NCBI RefSeq assembly: GCF_003287975.1
Contig: NZ_QMKQ01000008.1
Span: 62,001-126,000 of the forward strand
Origin: Arthrobacter sp. AQ5-05
Lineage (GTDB): Bacteria > Actinomycetota > Actinomycetes > Actinomycetales > Micrococcaceae
Reading direction: 5' to 3'
DNA length: 64,000 nucleotides
The notes below the pieces were generated by a model. It ran no database searches. It was not told the origin of the DNA and saw only the letters and a program-made list of their open reading frames with translations. A program made the position numbers and the translations under genes. Of the stretch, positions 7,974 through 16,733 are shown one piece after another; the stretch's first letter is position 1, and each line of letters opens with the position of its first letter.

Positions 7974-8732
7974 TTAGGCGATGCCGCCGCCGTCGACCAC
8001 CAGTGCCGCGCCGGTGACGTAGCTGCTGGCGTCGCTGGCGAGCCAGATGACGGCCTCGGCGATTTCCTCGGGGGTGCCCATGCGCTTGAGCGGGCGGTCG
8101 TTGGACTCCTCCAGGAAGGCGGCCTCGGCCTGGGACAGCTGGCGGGCTTCCTCGCGCAGCATCGGGGTGTTGGTGTCGCCCGGGTTCACCGAGTTCACGC
8201 GGATGTTGTCCGGTCCGTGGTCGATGGCCAGGGCGCGGGTCATGTTCACCACGGCTGCCTTGGAGGTGCAGTAGGACAGCGCGTCGCCGCCGCCCTTGAG
8301 GCCCCAGCCGGAACCGGTGTTGACGATTGCACCGCCGCCGTCGGCGATCATCAGCGGGATCACGTACTTGGAGAGCAGGAACGGGCCGCGCACGTTAACG
8401 CCCATGACCTGGTCCCATTCCTCGAGGGTGGTGTCGATGACGTTGGCCCGGCGGATGATGCCCGCATTGTTGAACAGGACGTTGACGGTGCCGAATTCGG
8501 CCGCGGCCGCGGCGACCCCGCGCTTCACGTCTTCATCCAGTGCAACGTTGACGGCCACGCCCAGGGTCTTGACGCCAAATGCCGCGGCTTCGGCGGCAAC
8601 AGCCTGTGCCGCTTCTTCGTTGATGTCGAAGATCGCGACGTTGGCGCCTTCGGCGGCCATGGCCAGTGCCGTGGCCCGGCCGATGCCGGATCCGCCGCCG
8701 GTGACGATTGCAGACTTGTCCTTCAAACGCAT
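7974..8732 (-). CDS. SDR family NAD(P)-dependent oxidoreductase
   Basis: A 252-residue classical short-chain dehydrogenase. The ATG at 8732 has AAGGAG upstream. The Rossmann glycine motif is TGGGSGIG at about residues 12-19. IFDINEE follows beta-2, and its Asp suggests NAD rather than NADP. LFNNAGI is the NAG motif, and the catalytic YxxxK is in SYCTSKAAV with Ser in VNTGSGW. It lies 19 nt downstream of the ATP-NAD-kinase-like gene and is co-transcribed with it from the GntR-controlled promoter at 9.93 kb. It probably oxidises an alcohol or sugar intermediate of the regulon's pathway; the substrate is unknown. Confidence 0.92.
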   Translation of the reverse strand: MRLKDKSAIVTGGGSGIGRATALAMAAEGANVAIFDINEEAAQAVAAEAAAFGVKTLGVAVNVALDEDVKRGVAAAAAEFGTVNVLFNNAGIIRRANVIDTTLEEWDQVMGVNVRGPFLLSKYVIPLMIADGGGAIVNTGSGWGLKGGGDALSYCTSKAAVVNMTRALAIDHGPDNIRVNSVNPGDTNTPMLREEARQLSQAEAAFLEESNDRPLKRMGTPEEIAEAVIWLASDASSYVTGAALVVDGGGIA

Positions 8733-8751
8733 GAACTGCTCCTTGTGGTGT

Positions 8752-9900
8752 TTAGGCTCGAACCTGGGCATCAGCTGAATTGCTGATGGGATAAATTACT
8801 TCGGCTTTCGCTCCGGTAAATACTTTGATGTAGCCACAGATCGTGGCGTCCAGTTCGGGATGTCCCGAATCAACCCAGAGAGGTCGCCCGCCCAGGGAAA
8901 TCATTTTGGAAGGCGTGGCAACGATTCTCAGCTCGCTGCGTTGCAGCACGCGGTGATCGATCTGCTGGTTTCCGCGCCCGATGACGAAACCTTGCTGCCC
9001 CAGCGGGGTGACAATGATGGTGGCACCCCCTTCGGGGACCAACGAGTTCAGCGTTTCGGCGTCGACGTCCTCGGCAATGAGCCGGCCGTTGCAGATGACG
9101 TCGACTCCCAGCCGTGTCAGTTCCAAACCCAGTGCGCTGCCGATGGCCATGGTGGTGCTGCCCGGACCAAGCACGTAGTGCCGGTCCGGGACCATGGTGG
9201 CCGCGAACGCAATACCCAACGATCTGGCCGCGTTGACGTCGGAGGCGGGGCTGCCGGACTTGCGAGGCTGAAGCCGGCGGGAGTCCGCGGGCACCCGCAG
9301 CGTCCCATAGAGACTGGGGGTCGCAAGGCCCCGGCGCAATTCGTCCTCGTCGATGTCGACGACTTCGCGTTCATCGCTGCAACGCTTCGGATCGGCCAGC
9401 CAACCCGCAGCCAACGCACCGGTTTCCGAAGGCGTCAGGCCGAATACGCCGGAGTAGATCTTGACGCCGGCGGGGATGCCCAGCACCGGGACGCTGGTTC
9501 CGACCGCGTCGAGGATGTCGCGGGCCGTGCCGTCTCCCCCGGCGAAGAGCAATAGGTCGACACCTTGGTCCGCCATGTTCCGCGCCATTGACTTGGTGTC
9601 GTCGGAACTCGAGGCTCCCGGGTGGAGCGCGTCTGAGGCAACAGTCTCACGGGGCATGCCGGTGTCGAGCGCACCGGTACCCATTTCGCCGGCACCTGCA
9701 AGTATTCGCACGGCAACCCGGGATGATTCCAGCCCGTCCAACAGCCGGCGAACTGTTTGCCCGGCCCGTTCCGCAGCCAGGGAATCGATCCCCGCGCGCT
9801 CGGCCATATCGCGGATATCCGAGGCGTCGCTGCCCTTCTGGGCCAAACGGCCACCCAGGCCGGCGACCGGGTTCACAATCAAGCCAATGGTCACGTTCAT
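8752..9900 (-). CDS. ATP-NAD kinase-like protein (AcoX-type)
   Basis: A 382-residue protein. The ATG at 9900 is preceded by GGGAGGAAG; an in-frame ATG at 9918 has no site. IGLIVNPVAGLGG at the N terminus, DLLLFAGGDGTARDI at about residue 115, and VLGIPAGVKIYSGVF are typical of the NAD-kinase/diacylglycerol-kinase fold, in the group that includes AcoX of acetoin operons. Whether members of this group phosphorylate NAD is not settled. Linkage to an SDR and to a GcvP-like operon under one operator suggests cofactor supply or phosphorylation of a pathway intermediate. It is the first gene of a two-gene operon divergent from gntR. Confidence 0.85.
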   Translation of the reverse strand: MNVTIGLIVNPVAGLGGRLAQKGSDASDIRDMAERAGIDSLAAERAGQTVRRLLDGLESSRVAVRILAGAGEMGTGALDTGMPRETVASDALHPGASSSDDTKSMARNMADQGVDLLLFAGGDGTARDILDAVGTSVPVLGIPAGVKIYSGVFGLTPSETGALAAGWLADPKRCSDEREVVDIDEDELRRGLATPSLYGTLRVPADSRRLQPRKSGSPASDVNAARSLGIAFAATMVPDRHYVLGPGSTTMAIGSALGLELTRLGVDVICNGRLIAEDVDAETLNSLVPEGGATIIVTPLGQQGFVIGRGNQQIDHRVLQRSELRIVATPSKMISLGGRPLWVDSGHPELDATICGYIKVFTGAKAEVIYPISNSADAQVRA

Positions 9901-9922
9901 GTGTGAACTTCCTCCCATATTT

Positions 9923-9958
9923 CTGTATACAGTATACTGAACCCAGTCTCTAGTACAA
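9923..9958 (-). promoter_or_regulatory. Divergent promoter with GntR-type operator, site C
   Basis: CTGTATACAGTATACTG (9923-9939) has one mismatch to the 17-bp consensus. On the minus strand TTGTAC (9958-9953), a 16-nt spacer and TATACT (9936-9931) form a good promoter for the NAD-kinase-like gene, with the operator covering the -10 box. The plus-strand gntR promoter must share this gap, so autoregulation is likely. Confidence 0.75.
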
Positions 9959-9963
9959 TAGAG

Positions 9964-10674
9964 ATGATCAAATCCGGTGCTTCATCTATCGAGAATCAGG
10001 GGGCGACAGTGGCAATTCAACGCCAATCACTGCGCGAACAGATCGAAACAGAAGTCATGAACCGCGTCGGCGCAGGCGATTTCGATATGGGCGAGAGCAT
10101 CAACGAGGTAACGCTCTCGGCCGATCTCGGCGTCAGTCGGACTCCGCTGCGCGAAGCGCTCATTTCGCTATCCCAGCAGGGTGTCATTACGCGCATTTCC
10201 GGCAAGGGCTTCCGCTGGGCCCCCATTAGCGAGCGCGATTTCGCCGAGGCCGTGCAGATCATTGCCGCCCTCGAGTGCCTCGCGCTGGAGCTTAGTCCCG
10301 CAGACGAGCTGAATGTGATTGCGCCACGGATCCTGGATGCAGCGAAGGCGTTCACTGCCACTGAGGCCCTGGCCGAAGAGGTCAACAGCCACGACGATGA
10401 CTTCCACGAGCTCCTGCTCTCCAAATGCCCCAACCGACGGCTTCTGGAAACCATCGCCTCGCACAAGGTTGCCCTGCGGCGCTACGAGAAGTTCTTCGTC
10501 GGAGCCAAGGACCGCGTTGAACGAGCGGCGACCGAGCACTCGGCAATCGCCAACGCGCTTATTGCGAAGGATCTTTCCGCCGCGCAGGCGGCACTGACCG
10601 CCAACTGGCTCAACAGCACCTCTCGCATCGGCAAGGCCATGGCAAGCAAGGAAGGCGCGAAGGCGGCCGTCTAG
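9964..10674 (+). CDS. GntR family transcriptional regulator (FadR subgroup)
   Basis: A 236-residue protein from ATG 9964. A GTG at 10009 behind CAGGGGGCGACA is an equally good start and gives 221 residues. The N-terminal winged helix covers SLREQIETEVMNRVGAGDFDMGE followed by NEVTLSADLGVSRTPLREALISLSQQGVI, a standard GntR HTH. The C-terminal helical FCD domain carries metal-type residues in NSHDDDFHELLL and later His (ATEHSAI). An operator sits directly upstream, and identical motifs lie at all neighbouring promoters. This protein is therefore the probable local regulator of the whole 1-23.8 kb block; the inducer is unknown. Confidence 0.92.
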   Translation: MIKSGASSIENQGATVAIQRQSLREQIETEVMNRVGAGDFDMGESINEVTLSADLGVSRTPLREALISLSQQGVITRISGKGFRWAPISERDFAEAVQIIAALECLALELSPADELNVIAPRILDAAKAFTATEALAEEVNSHDDDFHELLLSKCPNRRLLETIASHKVALRRYEKFFVGAKDRVERAATEHSAIANALIAKDLSAAQAALTANWLNSTSRIGKAMASKEGAKAAV

Positions 10675-10687
10675 GACCGCCCACTAC

Positions 10688-10732
10688 AAAGCCGCGTCGG
10701 GAACCCCTCCGGGGATTCCCGACGCGGCTTTT
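10688..10732 (+). terminator. Intrinsic terminator of gntR
   Basis: AAAGCCGCGTCGGGAA pairs with TTCCCGACGCGGCTTT, with CCCC/GGGG pairing inside, followed by a T-run. It lies 14 bp after the gntR stop. Confidence 0.88.
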
Positions 10733-10817
10733 TGCATTTGCCCACAAGCTCGCCGACCCCGCGAACCCCCACGCCAGGTCACAATGGCGCCGCTTGATAA
10801 ATGGATCAAAAAATGTC

Positions 10818-10866
10818 TTGAACGGAAGCTGTATTCGGTATACAGTGCAAAGTATTCGATGTACAG
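10818..10866 (+). promoter_or_regulatory. Promoter of amidohydrolase/amino-acid ABC operon with two GntR-type operators, sites D and E
   Basis: TTGAAC (10818-10823), a 17-nt spacer and TACAGT (10841-10846) form a promoter. Site D, CTGTATTCGGTATACAG (10829-10845), has one mismatch to consensus and overlaps the spacer and -10. Site E, AAGTATTCGATGTACAG (10850-10866), is weaker (5 mismatches). The sites are 21 bp apart centre to centre, about two helical turns, consistent with side-by-side dimers. Confidence 0.7.
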
Positions 10867-10910
10867 AAGCTTCGAATGGCGAAAAGATCAGCGCATGATG
10901 GGGGCCCTGC

Positions 10911-12500
10911 ATGACGTTCACGGTGTTCGAAAATGCCGTTTTCCATACCCTCGACCCGCACAACCCCACGGCATCCGCCTTGGTCTCGGACGAGGGCCGG
11001 ATCCGATTCCTTGGATCCGTCGGTGGGGCCCGGGAGTTCGCCCCGCAGGCACGACGCATCGATCTTGGCGGGGCGCATGCGATGCCCGGGCTGGCCGACA
11101 GCCACATCCACACCGCCCAGTTCGCGCTGCGCCAGGCGGAGGTCGATCTCTTCCCCGCCAGCTCATCCTCGGAGGCCGTCGCCTTGGTCGCCCACCGTGT
11201 GGGGCAGCTCGATCCCGGGGACTCGACCAGCTGGATCTTCGGCGGCCGCTGGAACCACCGCGCATGGGACCAAACGGAACTCCCCGACCGGCATGAACTG
11301 GACGCCGCCACCGGTTCCCACCCCACCGCGCTGCACCACTTGGACCTGCACACCTACTGGTTGAACTCCGCGGCATTGGCATACCTCGGCATCGACGCGG
11401 CAACCCCCAACCCGGTCGGTGGCACCATCGTGCGCGACACTTCCGGCTCCGCCACCGGCATCCTGCTGGAAGCCGCCGGATTCAACGCGGGCCGGGCACT
11501 GGAGGAAGTCACCCGGGACGACCTTGCGAAGTTGTTGCCCTCCGCTCTGCGCACCCTGGTCCGCCAGGGCATCACCTCTATTCACGACATCGACGGCATG
11601 GACGCGTGGGATGCCTTCTCCGACCTTCATGAACGCCGTGAACTTCCGCTGCGGGTCAACAAGATCATGCCCGTCGCGGTGCTGGACCAAATCATCGAAC
11701 AGGGCGTGCGCAGCGGACAGGGAGATCCCTGGCTGCGGCGCGGCGGCGTGAAGATCTTCTCCGATGGGTCCCTCTCATCGGGCACCTGTCTCATGCATTC
11801 GCCCTACGGCTACTCCCGCTCCGAGGGCTTGGCCGTAACCGCGCCTCAGGAGCTGAACCTCTTGGTCAAGCGCGCCAACGACAACGGGTTGTCCGCCGCC
11901 GTGCACGCCATCGGTGACCGCGCCGTTTCCAACGCCCTGGATGCCTTCGAGCTGGCCGCGGAAGACCGCACGTCGTTGCCGGTCGCCTCCAACCGGATCG
12001 AACACGTCCAACACATCGCCCGCCGCGACCTGTCCCGGCTCGCCGCCAGTGGCGCGCTGGCCTGCATGCAACCCGCGTCATGCACCTCGGACATCGAGTT
12101 GGTCGATTCCCTGTTGGGCGACCACGACGTGCTTTCCTACGCATGGGGCAGCATCCTGGCCGCGGGCGGGGCAGTCTCCTTCAGTTCCGATGCCCCGGTC
12201 GAGGGAACCAACCCCTTCCATGGCCTCCACGCCGGAACCACCCGCCAGCGTCCCAACGGCTTCCCTGCCGGGGGCTGGCAACCCGAGGAGATCCTCACCC
12301 GCTCCCAGGCCCTGCATGCCGCGGCAACCTCGCACACCCGGGCCACCGGGGAACAGCATCTCAAGGGAACCTTGGAAACCGGAAAGCTGGCGGACTTCAT
12401 CGTCGTCGACCGCGACCCGGTTTCCTGCCCTCCCCTGGAACTTCACTCGACCCACACACTGATGACAGTCATCGACGGCCGCATCCACTGGTCCGACTAA
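10911..12500 (+). CDS. Amidohydrolase family protein (YtcJ-like)
   Basis: A 529-residue metal-dependent hydrolase of the amidohydrolase superfamily. The first metal motif is DSHIHT (His65, His67), the bridging carboxylated lysine is probably Lys281 in GGVKIFSDGSLSSG, and later ligands are HAIGDRA, EHVQH and SSDAPV. A YtcJ-type beta-sandwich frame surrounds the barrel (start AVFHTLDP, end GKLADFIVVDRDP). The start ATG has GGGGG 7 nt upstream. It is the first gene of an operon with a polar amino-acid-type importer and an SDR, under the GntR-type operators. It likely cleaves an amide or related bond in the imported compound; YtcJ-like substrates are rarely predictable. Confidence 0.9.
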   Translation: MTFTVFENAVFHTLDPHNPTASALVSDEGRIRFLGSVGGAREFAPQARRIDLGGAHAMPGLADSHIHTAQFALRQAEVDLFPASSSSEAVALVAHRVGQLDPGDSTSWIFGGRWNHRAWDQTELPDRHELDAATGSHPTALHHLDLHTYWLNSAALAYLGIDAATPNPVGGTIVRDTSGSATGILLEAAGFNAGRALEEVTRDDLAKLLPSALRTLVRQGITSIHDIDGMDAWDAFSDLHERRELPLRVNKIMPVAVLDQIIEQGVRSGQGDPWLRRGGVKIFSDGSLSSGTCLMHSPYGYSRSEGLAVTAPQELNLLVKRANDNGLSAAVHAIGDRAVSNALDAFELAAEDRTSLPVASNRIEHVQHIARRDLSRLAASGALACMQPASCTSDIELVDSLLGDHDVLSYAWGSILAAGGAVSFSSDAPVEGTNPFHGLHAGTTRQRPNGFPAGGWQPEEILTRSQALHAAATSHTRATGEQHLKGTLETGKLADFIVVDRDPVSCPPLELHSTHTLMTVIDGRIHWSD

Positions 12501-12515
12501 CACAAGGAGAAACAC

Positions 12516-13475
12516 ATGAAATCCTTCAAACAAGGAATGATCTTCACTGCCGTTCTCACTCTGGGTGCAGCAGCCCTGACCGGATGCGGCGGCCAGTCCC
12601 TCGCCGAAACCCCCTCGTCCTCCGGTGCCGCGGCGGCGGGCGTCTTCAAGAATGCGGCGCCCACGGGCGACCTCGCGGCCGCCCAGATCGCGGCCATCAA
12701 TGTCGATGCCGACCTCGCGGCCCGCGTTCCGGGAGCCATCAAGACCGGCGGACTGAAGATCGCGGCGGCCGAGGGCTATCCGCCAATGGAAATGTTTGAC
12801 ACCGACGGCAAGACCATGATCGGCGTGGACATGTCCCTGGCCCGCGCCATGGGCAACCTGCTGGGGGTCGAGGCCAAGATCAGCAACTCGGACGTATCGG
12901 GCATGATGCCCGGCGTCGTCTCGGGCCGCTTCGATGTGCTGATGTCGGGCTTCAACGACACCGCCGAGCGCCGCGAAAAGGTCTCGTTCGTCGACTACGC
13001 CAAGTCCTCGGGCTCGATCATGGTCGCCAAGGGCAACCCGGAGGGTATCAAGTCCCCGGCAGACCTCTGCGGCGAGACCATGGCAGTGCTCGACAACGGG
13101 TACTACATGCAGCTGGCCGAACAGTTCAGCAAGGATTGCGAGACCAAGAACGAGAAGCCCATCAAGATCCTGGGCTTCGCCAACGACCCCGAGGCCCTGC
13201 TGCAGGTGCAAAACGGTCGCGCCGTCGCCGGCCTGAACGACTACCCGGTGGCGGTCTTCCGTGCCAAGGAATCCAACGGGGCACTGGAGGCCATCGAGAT
13301 CCCGGGCAGCTCCCTGTTCGGCATCGCGATCGACCCGAAGAACGAGGAATTGGTGAAGCTGATCCAGGACACCATGAACAAGCTCATCAAGGACGGCACC
13401 TACGCCGAGATTCTCGGCGCCTGGGAACTGGACCGGATGGCGCTTCCCGAGGCCACCGTCAACCAGGGCAAGTAA
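12516..13475 (+). CDS. Amino-acid ABC transporter substrate-binding lipoprotein (family 3)
   Basis: A 319-residue lipoprotein. The signal peptide ends in lipobox LTGC (Cys24 in the segment TLGAAALTGCGG). The mature part shows the family-3 pattern: KIAAAEGYPPMEMFDTDGKTMIGVDMSLARAMG near residues 86-120, FDVLMSGFNDTAERREKVSFVDYAKSSG in the hinge region, and a C-terminal IAIDPKNEELVKLIQDTMNKLIKDGTYAEIL. It starts 15 nt after the amidohydrolase stop with AAGGAG. Family-3 proteins bind polar amino acids, opines or related small polar molecules, so the transported compound may be an amino-acid derivative handled by the amidohydrolase. Confidence 0.93.
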   Translation: MKSFKQGMIFTAVLTLGAAALTGCGGQSLAETPSSSGAAAAGVFKNAAPTGDLAAAQIAAINVDADLAARVPGAIKTGGLKIAAAEGYPPMEMFDTDGKTMIGVDMSLARAMGNLLGVEAKISNSDVSGMMPGVVSGRFDVLMSGFNDTAERREKVSFVDYAKSSGSIMVAKGNPEGIKSPADLCGETMAVLDNGYYMQLAEQFSKDCETKNEKPIKILGFANDPEALLQVQNGRAVAGLNDYPVAVFRAKESNGALEAIEIPGSSLFGIAIDPKNEELVKLIQDTMNKLIKDGTYAEILGAWELDRMALPEATVNQGK

Positions 13476-13478
13476 GCA

Positions 13479-14453
13479 ATGACCCAGGAACAAGTCGCAG
13501 CACCGCCGCGGCTGGTCGAGCAACCCGGGCCTGGCAACACCGTCCGGCTACGCCACCCGGGACGCCTCATAGTGGCGCTGCTGTGCATCGCTGGCATCAG
13601 TTGGTTCGTCTGGGTGCTGGCCACCAATGACCACATCATCTGGGGAAACGTCCTTTACTACCTGACGTTTCCCAAAATCTTGGACGGTGTGCTGGTCACC
13701 ATCCAGCTCTCCATCCTGGCCACGATCATGGGCCTGGCCATCGGGGTGGCCCTGGCGATGATGAAGCTCTCGGCCAATCCGGTTGCCGTGTGGATCAGCA
13801 ACCTCTACATCTGGTTCTTCCGCGGAACCCCGGTGCTGGTCCAGCTGATCTTCTGGTTCAATCTGGCCTTCCTGTTCCCGCAGCTGGTCATCAAGATCCC
13901 GCTCACGAACATCGGCTACATGTGGGACACCAACGTTGTCATGACCGGCTTCACCGCGGCCATGCTTGGCCTGGGCCTGAACCTGGGCGCCTACGCGGCG
14001 GAAACAGTGCGCGCGGGCATCCAGGCCGTGGATCCCGGCCAGGCCGAGGCCGCCGCCTCCATCGGCATGACGCCGTTCAAGCGAATGTGGGTGGTGGTGC
14101 TGCCGCAGGCCACACGCATCATCATCCCGCCGATCGGCAACGAGTTCATTTCCATGCTCAAGACCACCTCGCTGGTCTATGTGGTCGCGGGCAACGACCT
14201 GATGACCAACGCCAGCCAGATCTACAAGCAAAACGGAAAGATCATGGAACTGCTGATCGTGGCCAGCATCTGGTACATGGCCATGACCGTCATCGCCACG
14301 TACTTCCAGGGCAAGCTTGAAAAGAAGTTCGGCACGGCGGACCGTCCCATCACCGGCAAGCGCCAGAGGTTCTCCAATCCGTTCTTTTCCCGCGACAACC
14401 TGGCGGTGCTGGGCCAGCGCCTGCGCACCGAACCGCCAAGGAGCACCCCATGA
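13479..14453 (+). CDS. Amino-acid ABC transporter permease (HisM/GlnP type)
   Basis: A 324-residue permease, longer than the usual 220-250 because of an N-terminal extension and a C-terminal cytoplasmic tail of about 50 residues. Membrane segments begin near residue 27. The conserved entry [16 protein letters not shown] is at about 107-122, and the EAA loop [29 protein letters not shown] is at about 182-210. The partner permease seen in some systems is absent, so a homodimer is likely. It begins 3 nt after the binding-protein stop and overlaps the ATPase start by ATGA. Confidence 0.93.
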   Translation: MTQEQVAAPPRLVEQPGPGNTVRLRHPGRLIVALLCIAGISWFVWVLATNDHIIWGNVLYYLTFPKILDGVLVTIQLSILATIMGLAIGVALAMMKLSANPVAVWISNLYIWFFRGTPVLVQLIFWFNLAFLFPQLVIKIPLTNIGYMWDTNVVMTGFTAAMLGLGLNLGAYAAETVRAGIQAVDPGQAEAAASIGMTPFKRMWVVVLPQATRIIIPPIGNEFISMLKTTSLVYVVAGNDLMTNASQIYKQNGKIMELLIVASIWYMAMTVIATYFQGKLEKKFGTADRPITGKRQRFSNPFFSRDNLAVLGQRLRTEPPRSTP

Positions 14454-15256
14454 CCAGCACCACGACTTCACTCGCGCAGACAGGAACAGACAGGCACCTC
14501 CCACTGGTGCTGGCCGAACAGGTCACCAAGAGTTTCGGCAACCACCAGGTGCTCTCCGGCATCGACTTCTCCGTCGAGACCGGGGAGGTCGCCTGCATCA
14601 TCGGCCCCTCGGGCTCGGGCAAGTCCACCTTCCTGCGCTGCCTCAACGCGCTGGAAAAACCCAACGGCGGTCGCATCCGGATCGACGGCGAAGACGTGGG
14701 ATTCAACTACCGCAAGGGCAAGTTCCATGAGTGGAATTCCGCCGAGTACGCGAAGCTCCGTCTCAATGTCGGCATGGTTTTCCAGCGCTTCAATCTCTTC
14801 GCCAACATGACGGCGCTGGAAAACGTTGCCTGCGGTCCCGCCCGGGTCAAGGGCGAATCAAAGAAGCTGGCCCTGGCACGCGCCGAGGAACTCCTGGAGC
14901 GTGTGGGGCTGGCCGGCCATGGCCACAAGTACCCCATGAAGCTCTCCGGCGGCCAGCAGCAGCGCGTCGCCATCGCACGCTCCCTCGCGATGGACCCCCA
15001 GGTCATGCTGTTCGACGAACCAACCTCTGCCCTGGATCCGGAGCTGGTCGACGAGGTGCTGGAGGTCATGAAGTCCCTGGCGGTCGGGGGGATGACCATG
15101 GTGCTGGTGACGCACGAAATCGGTTTCGCTCGCGAGGTCGCGGATTCGCTGGCCTTCATCGACGGCGGCGTCGTGGTCGAAAGGGGAAATCCCCGCGAGC
15201 TCATCGCCAACCCGCAACACGAAAGGACCCAGCAGTTCCTCTCCAAGGTGCTGTGA
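14450..15256 (+). CDS. Amino-acid ABC transporter ATP-binding protein (GlnQ type)
   Basis: A 268-residue ATPase. Walker A is [12 protein letters not shown] at about residues 48-59, the Q-loop is in [10 protein letters not shown], the signature is [15 protein letters not shown], Walker B is [15 protein letters not shown], and the switch His is in VTHEIGF. All are intact. The sequence belongs to the polar amino-acid importer class rather than the MsiK class. It is translationally coupled to the permease (ATGA) and is followed after 6 nt by an SDR gene, so transport and the oxidoreductase share one transcript. Confidence 0.95.
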   Translation: MTSTTTSLAQTGTDRHLPLVLAEQVTKSFGNHQVLSGIDFSVETGEVACIIGPSGSGKSTFLRCLNALEKPNGGRIRIDGEDVGFNYRKGKFHEWNSAEYAKLRLNVGMVFQRFNLFANMTALENVACGPARVKGESKKLALARAEELLERVGLAGHGHKYPMKLSGGQQQRVAIARSLAMDPQVMLFDEPTSALDPELVDEVLEVMKSLAVGGMTMVLVTHEIGFAREVADSLAFIDGGVVVERGNPRELIANPQHERTQQFLSKVL

Positions 15257-15262
15257 GCGACC

Positions 15263-16018
15263 ATGACTGATACCGTGACACACCAGGCATCGGTGCTGGT
15301 GATCACCGGGGCCTCCTCGGGCATCGGGGAAGCCACCGCCCAGCGCTTCGCATCCTCGGGTGCGAGGGTTTTCAACTTGGACAGGCAGCCGCCGGCAAAC
15401 GCTTCCGGCGGCGTGCAGTGGCACGAATGCGACGTCACCGATCCGGCCATGGTCCGCTCGGTGGTGGAAGGCATCGCCGCCGAGGAAGGCAGGATCGATA
15501 CGGCCATCGCCAATGCCGGCATCAGCACCCGGCATGCGTTCCTCGAGATGAGGCCGGAAGACATCCGCCGATTGCTGGAGATCAATCTCTTCGGCGTCAT
15601 CAACCTTTGGCAGGCTGCGGGCCGCGTCATGTTCGAGGCGGGTTCCGGCACCCTGCTGGCCACCGCCTCCACCAACGGATCGGCGGGGTACCCCTGGTAC
15701 TCGGATTACAACGCGTCCAAGGCAGGCGTGCTCGCACTTTGCCGTAGCGTCGCCCTGGAGCTTGCGCCCCGGGTTCGCACCGCCTGCGTCAGCCCGGGGT
15801 ACGTGCTCACCCCGATGCAGCGCAGCGAATACACGGACGAAATGCTGGCGGAGGTCAACGAGCGGATTCCGATGCGCAGGCACGCCGATCCGGCTGAGAT
15901 TGCCGACGTTTTCTTCTTCCTGGCCTCGGATCAGGCCCGGTTCATCACCGGGCAGCAATTGATCGTCGATGGAGGCGAGCTCGCCGGCGGGACGGCTTCG
16001 TCCTACCGTACCCAGTAG
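15263..16018 (+). CDS. SDR family oxidoreductase
   Basis: A 251-residue short-chain dehydrogenase. The cofactor motif is TGASSGIG at about residues 15-22, with FNLDRQP after beta-2 (Asp, NAD preference). AIANAGIS, catalytic Ser in ATASTNGS and YxxxK in DYNASKAGV complete the active site. The C-terminal VYVLTPMQRS-like segment (GYVLTPMQRSEY) and FITGQQLIVDGGEL are usual. It is the last gene of the amidohydrolase-ABC operon and distinct from the SDR at 8 kb. Together they suggest two separate alcohol oxidations in the pathway. Confidence 0.92.
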   Translation: MTDTVTHQASVLVITGASSGIGEATAQRFASSGARVFNLDRQPPANASGGVQWHECDVTDPAMVRSVVEGIAAEEGRIDTAIANAGISTRHAFLEMRPEDIRRLLEINLFGVINLWQAAGRVMFEAGSGTLLATASTNGSAGYPWYSDYNASKAGVLALCRSVALELAPRVRTACVSPGYVLTPMQRSEYTDEMLAEVNERIPMRRHADPAEIADVFFFLASDQARFITGQQLIVDGGELAGGTASSYRTQ

Positions 16019-16067
16019 CCGCAAGAGCCACTGGACGAACAACTGAATTGCCAACGAAAGCCTCGAG

Positions 16068-16089
16068 CGGGCCGGATTCTTCCGGCCCG
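16068..16089 (+). terminator. Intrinsic terminator of the amidohydrolase operon
   Basis: CGGGCCGGA (16068-16076) pairs with TCCGGCCCG (16081-16089) around a 4-nt loop, 50 bp after the SDR stop. Confidence 0.75.
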
Positions 16090-16599
16090 TTCGCTTGCGT
16101 GCCCCCTTCATCGGGCTACCTGCGAGGCAACGGGAATCGAAATCGCCGGCAACATAGACGGCCATGGGAAATCTCTTCGGTTCCATGAGCCATTACCGAG
16201 CAGTGAAATGTTTATCCACCAGCTGGAGGTCGATGCGCGCAGTCTCCCCAAGCCCACTGCCCCCTCAATCCGTCCACCGCAGGGCCCCTCGGTGCCGAGC
16301 GCGGGCAAGGGTACGGCGGGCAATCGCCCGGGGTGCCATTCGAACGGGGGCCAGGCGCGACATGTGCGGGCGCACCGCCGCGCGGCCCCGGGAACGCGCA
16401 GAAGTCCCCGCGCGACCTCGGGGGCCGAAGTCGACCTCAAGACACTTTGTTCGATTTCAAACAAAAGCAACCAAAATCACGCGGCATGTGCAATATTGCT
16501 GGTGGTGAGGCCTGGAATATCACGTATTTGCGCGGCCACGTGCCGATCGGCAAGCCCGGGCCGACGCCTTGCTTCGAACACAAACAAACAAAGTGGAAC
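16090..16599. other. Non-coding stretch without a supportable gene
   Basis: About 510 bp. Open frames here are short, use rare starts, lack ribosome-binding sites and resemble no family. Composition changes near 16440, where AT-rich sequence leads into the promoter of the next operon. I see no tRNA, repeat or remnant gene. Confidence 0.5.
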
Positions 16600-16633
16600 T
16601 TGACACAGAGTGTCTCATGTATACAGAATACAA
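16600..16633 (+). promoter_or_regulatory. Promoter of second sugar ABC/glycosidase operon with GntR-type operator, site F
   Basis: TTGACA (16600-16605) and TACAGA (16622-16627, 16-nt spacer) form a promoter. The operator ATGTATACAGAATACAA (16617-16633) has three mismatches to consensus and covers the -10. A second inverted repeat, GACAC-AGA-GTGTC (16602-16614), overlaps the -35 and may bind another regulator. Confidence 0.65.
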
Positions 16634-16733
16634 CTATCGCTGTGGCGTCGATCACTCCGCACTCCGGGCTGATGGCATCATTTTGAACCGTCGCGGCAAA
16701 GAATCGACCGTTCTCACCGAAAGAGGTATTGGC

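Noticed and set aside
16108-16733. Several short frames between the amidohydrolase operon and the second sugar importer
   Set aside because: They overlap one another on both strands, lack start signals, and cover the promoter and operator of the next operon.
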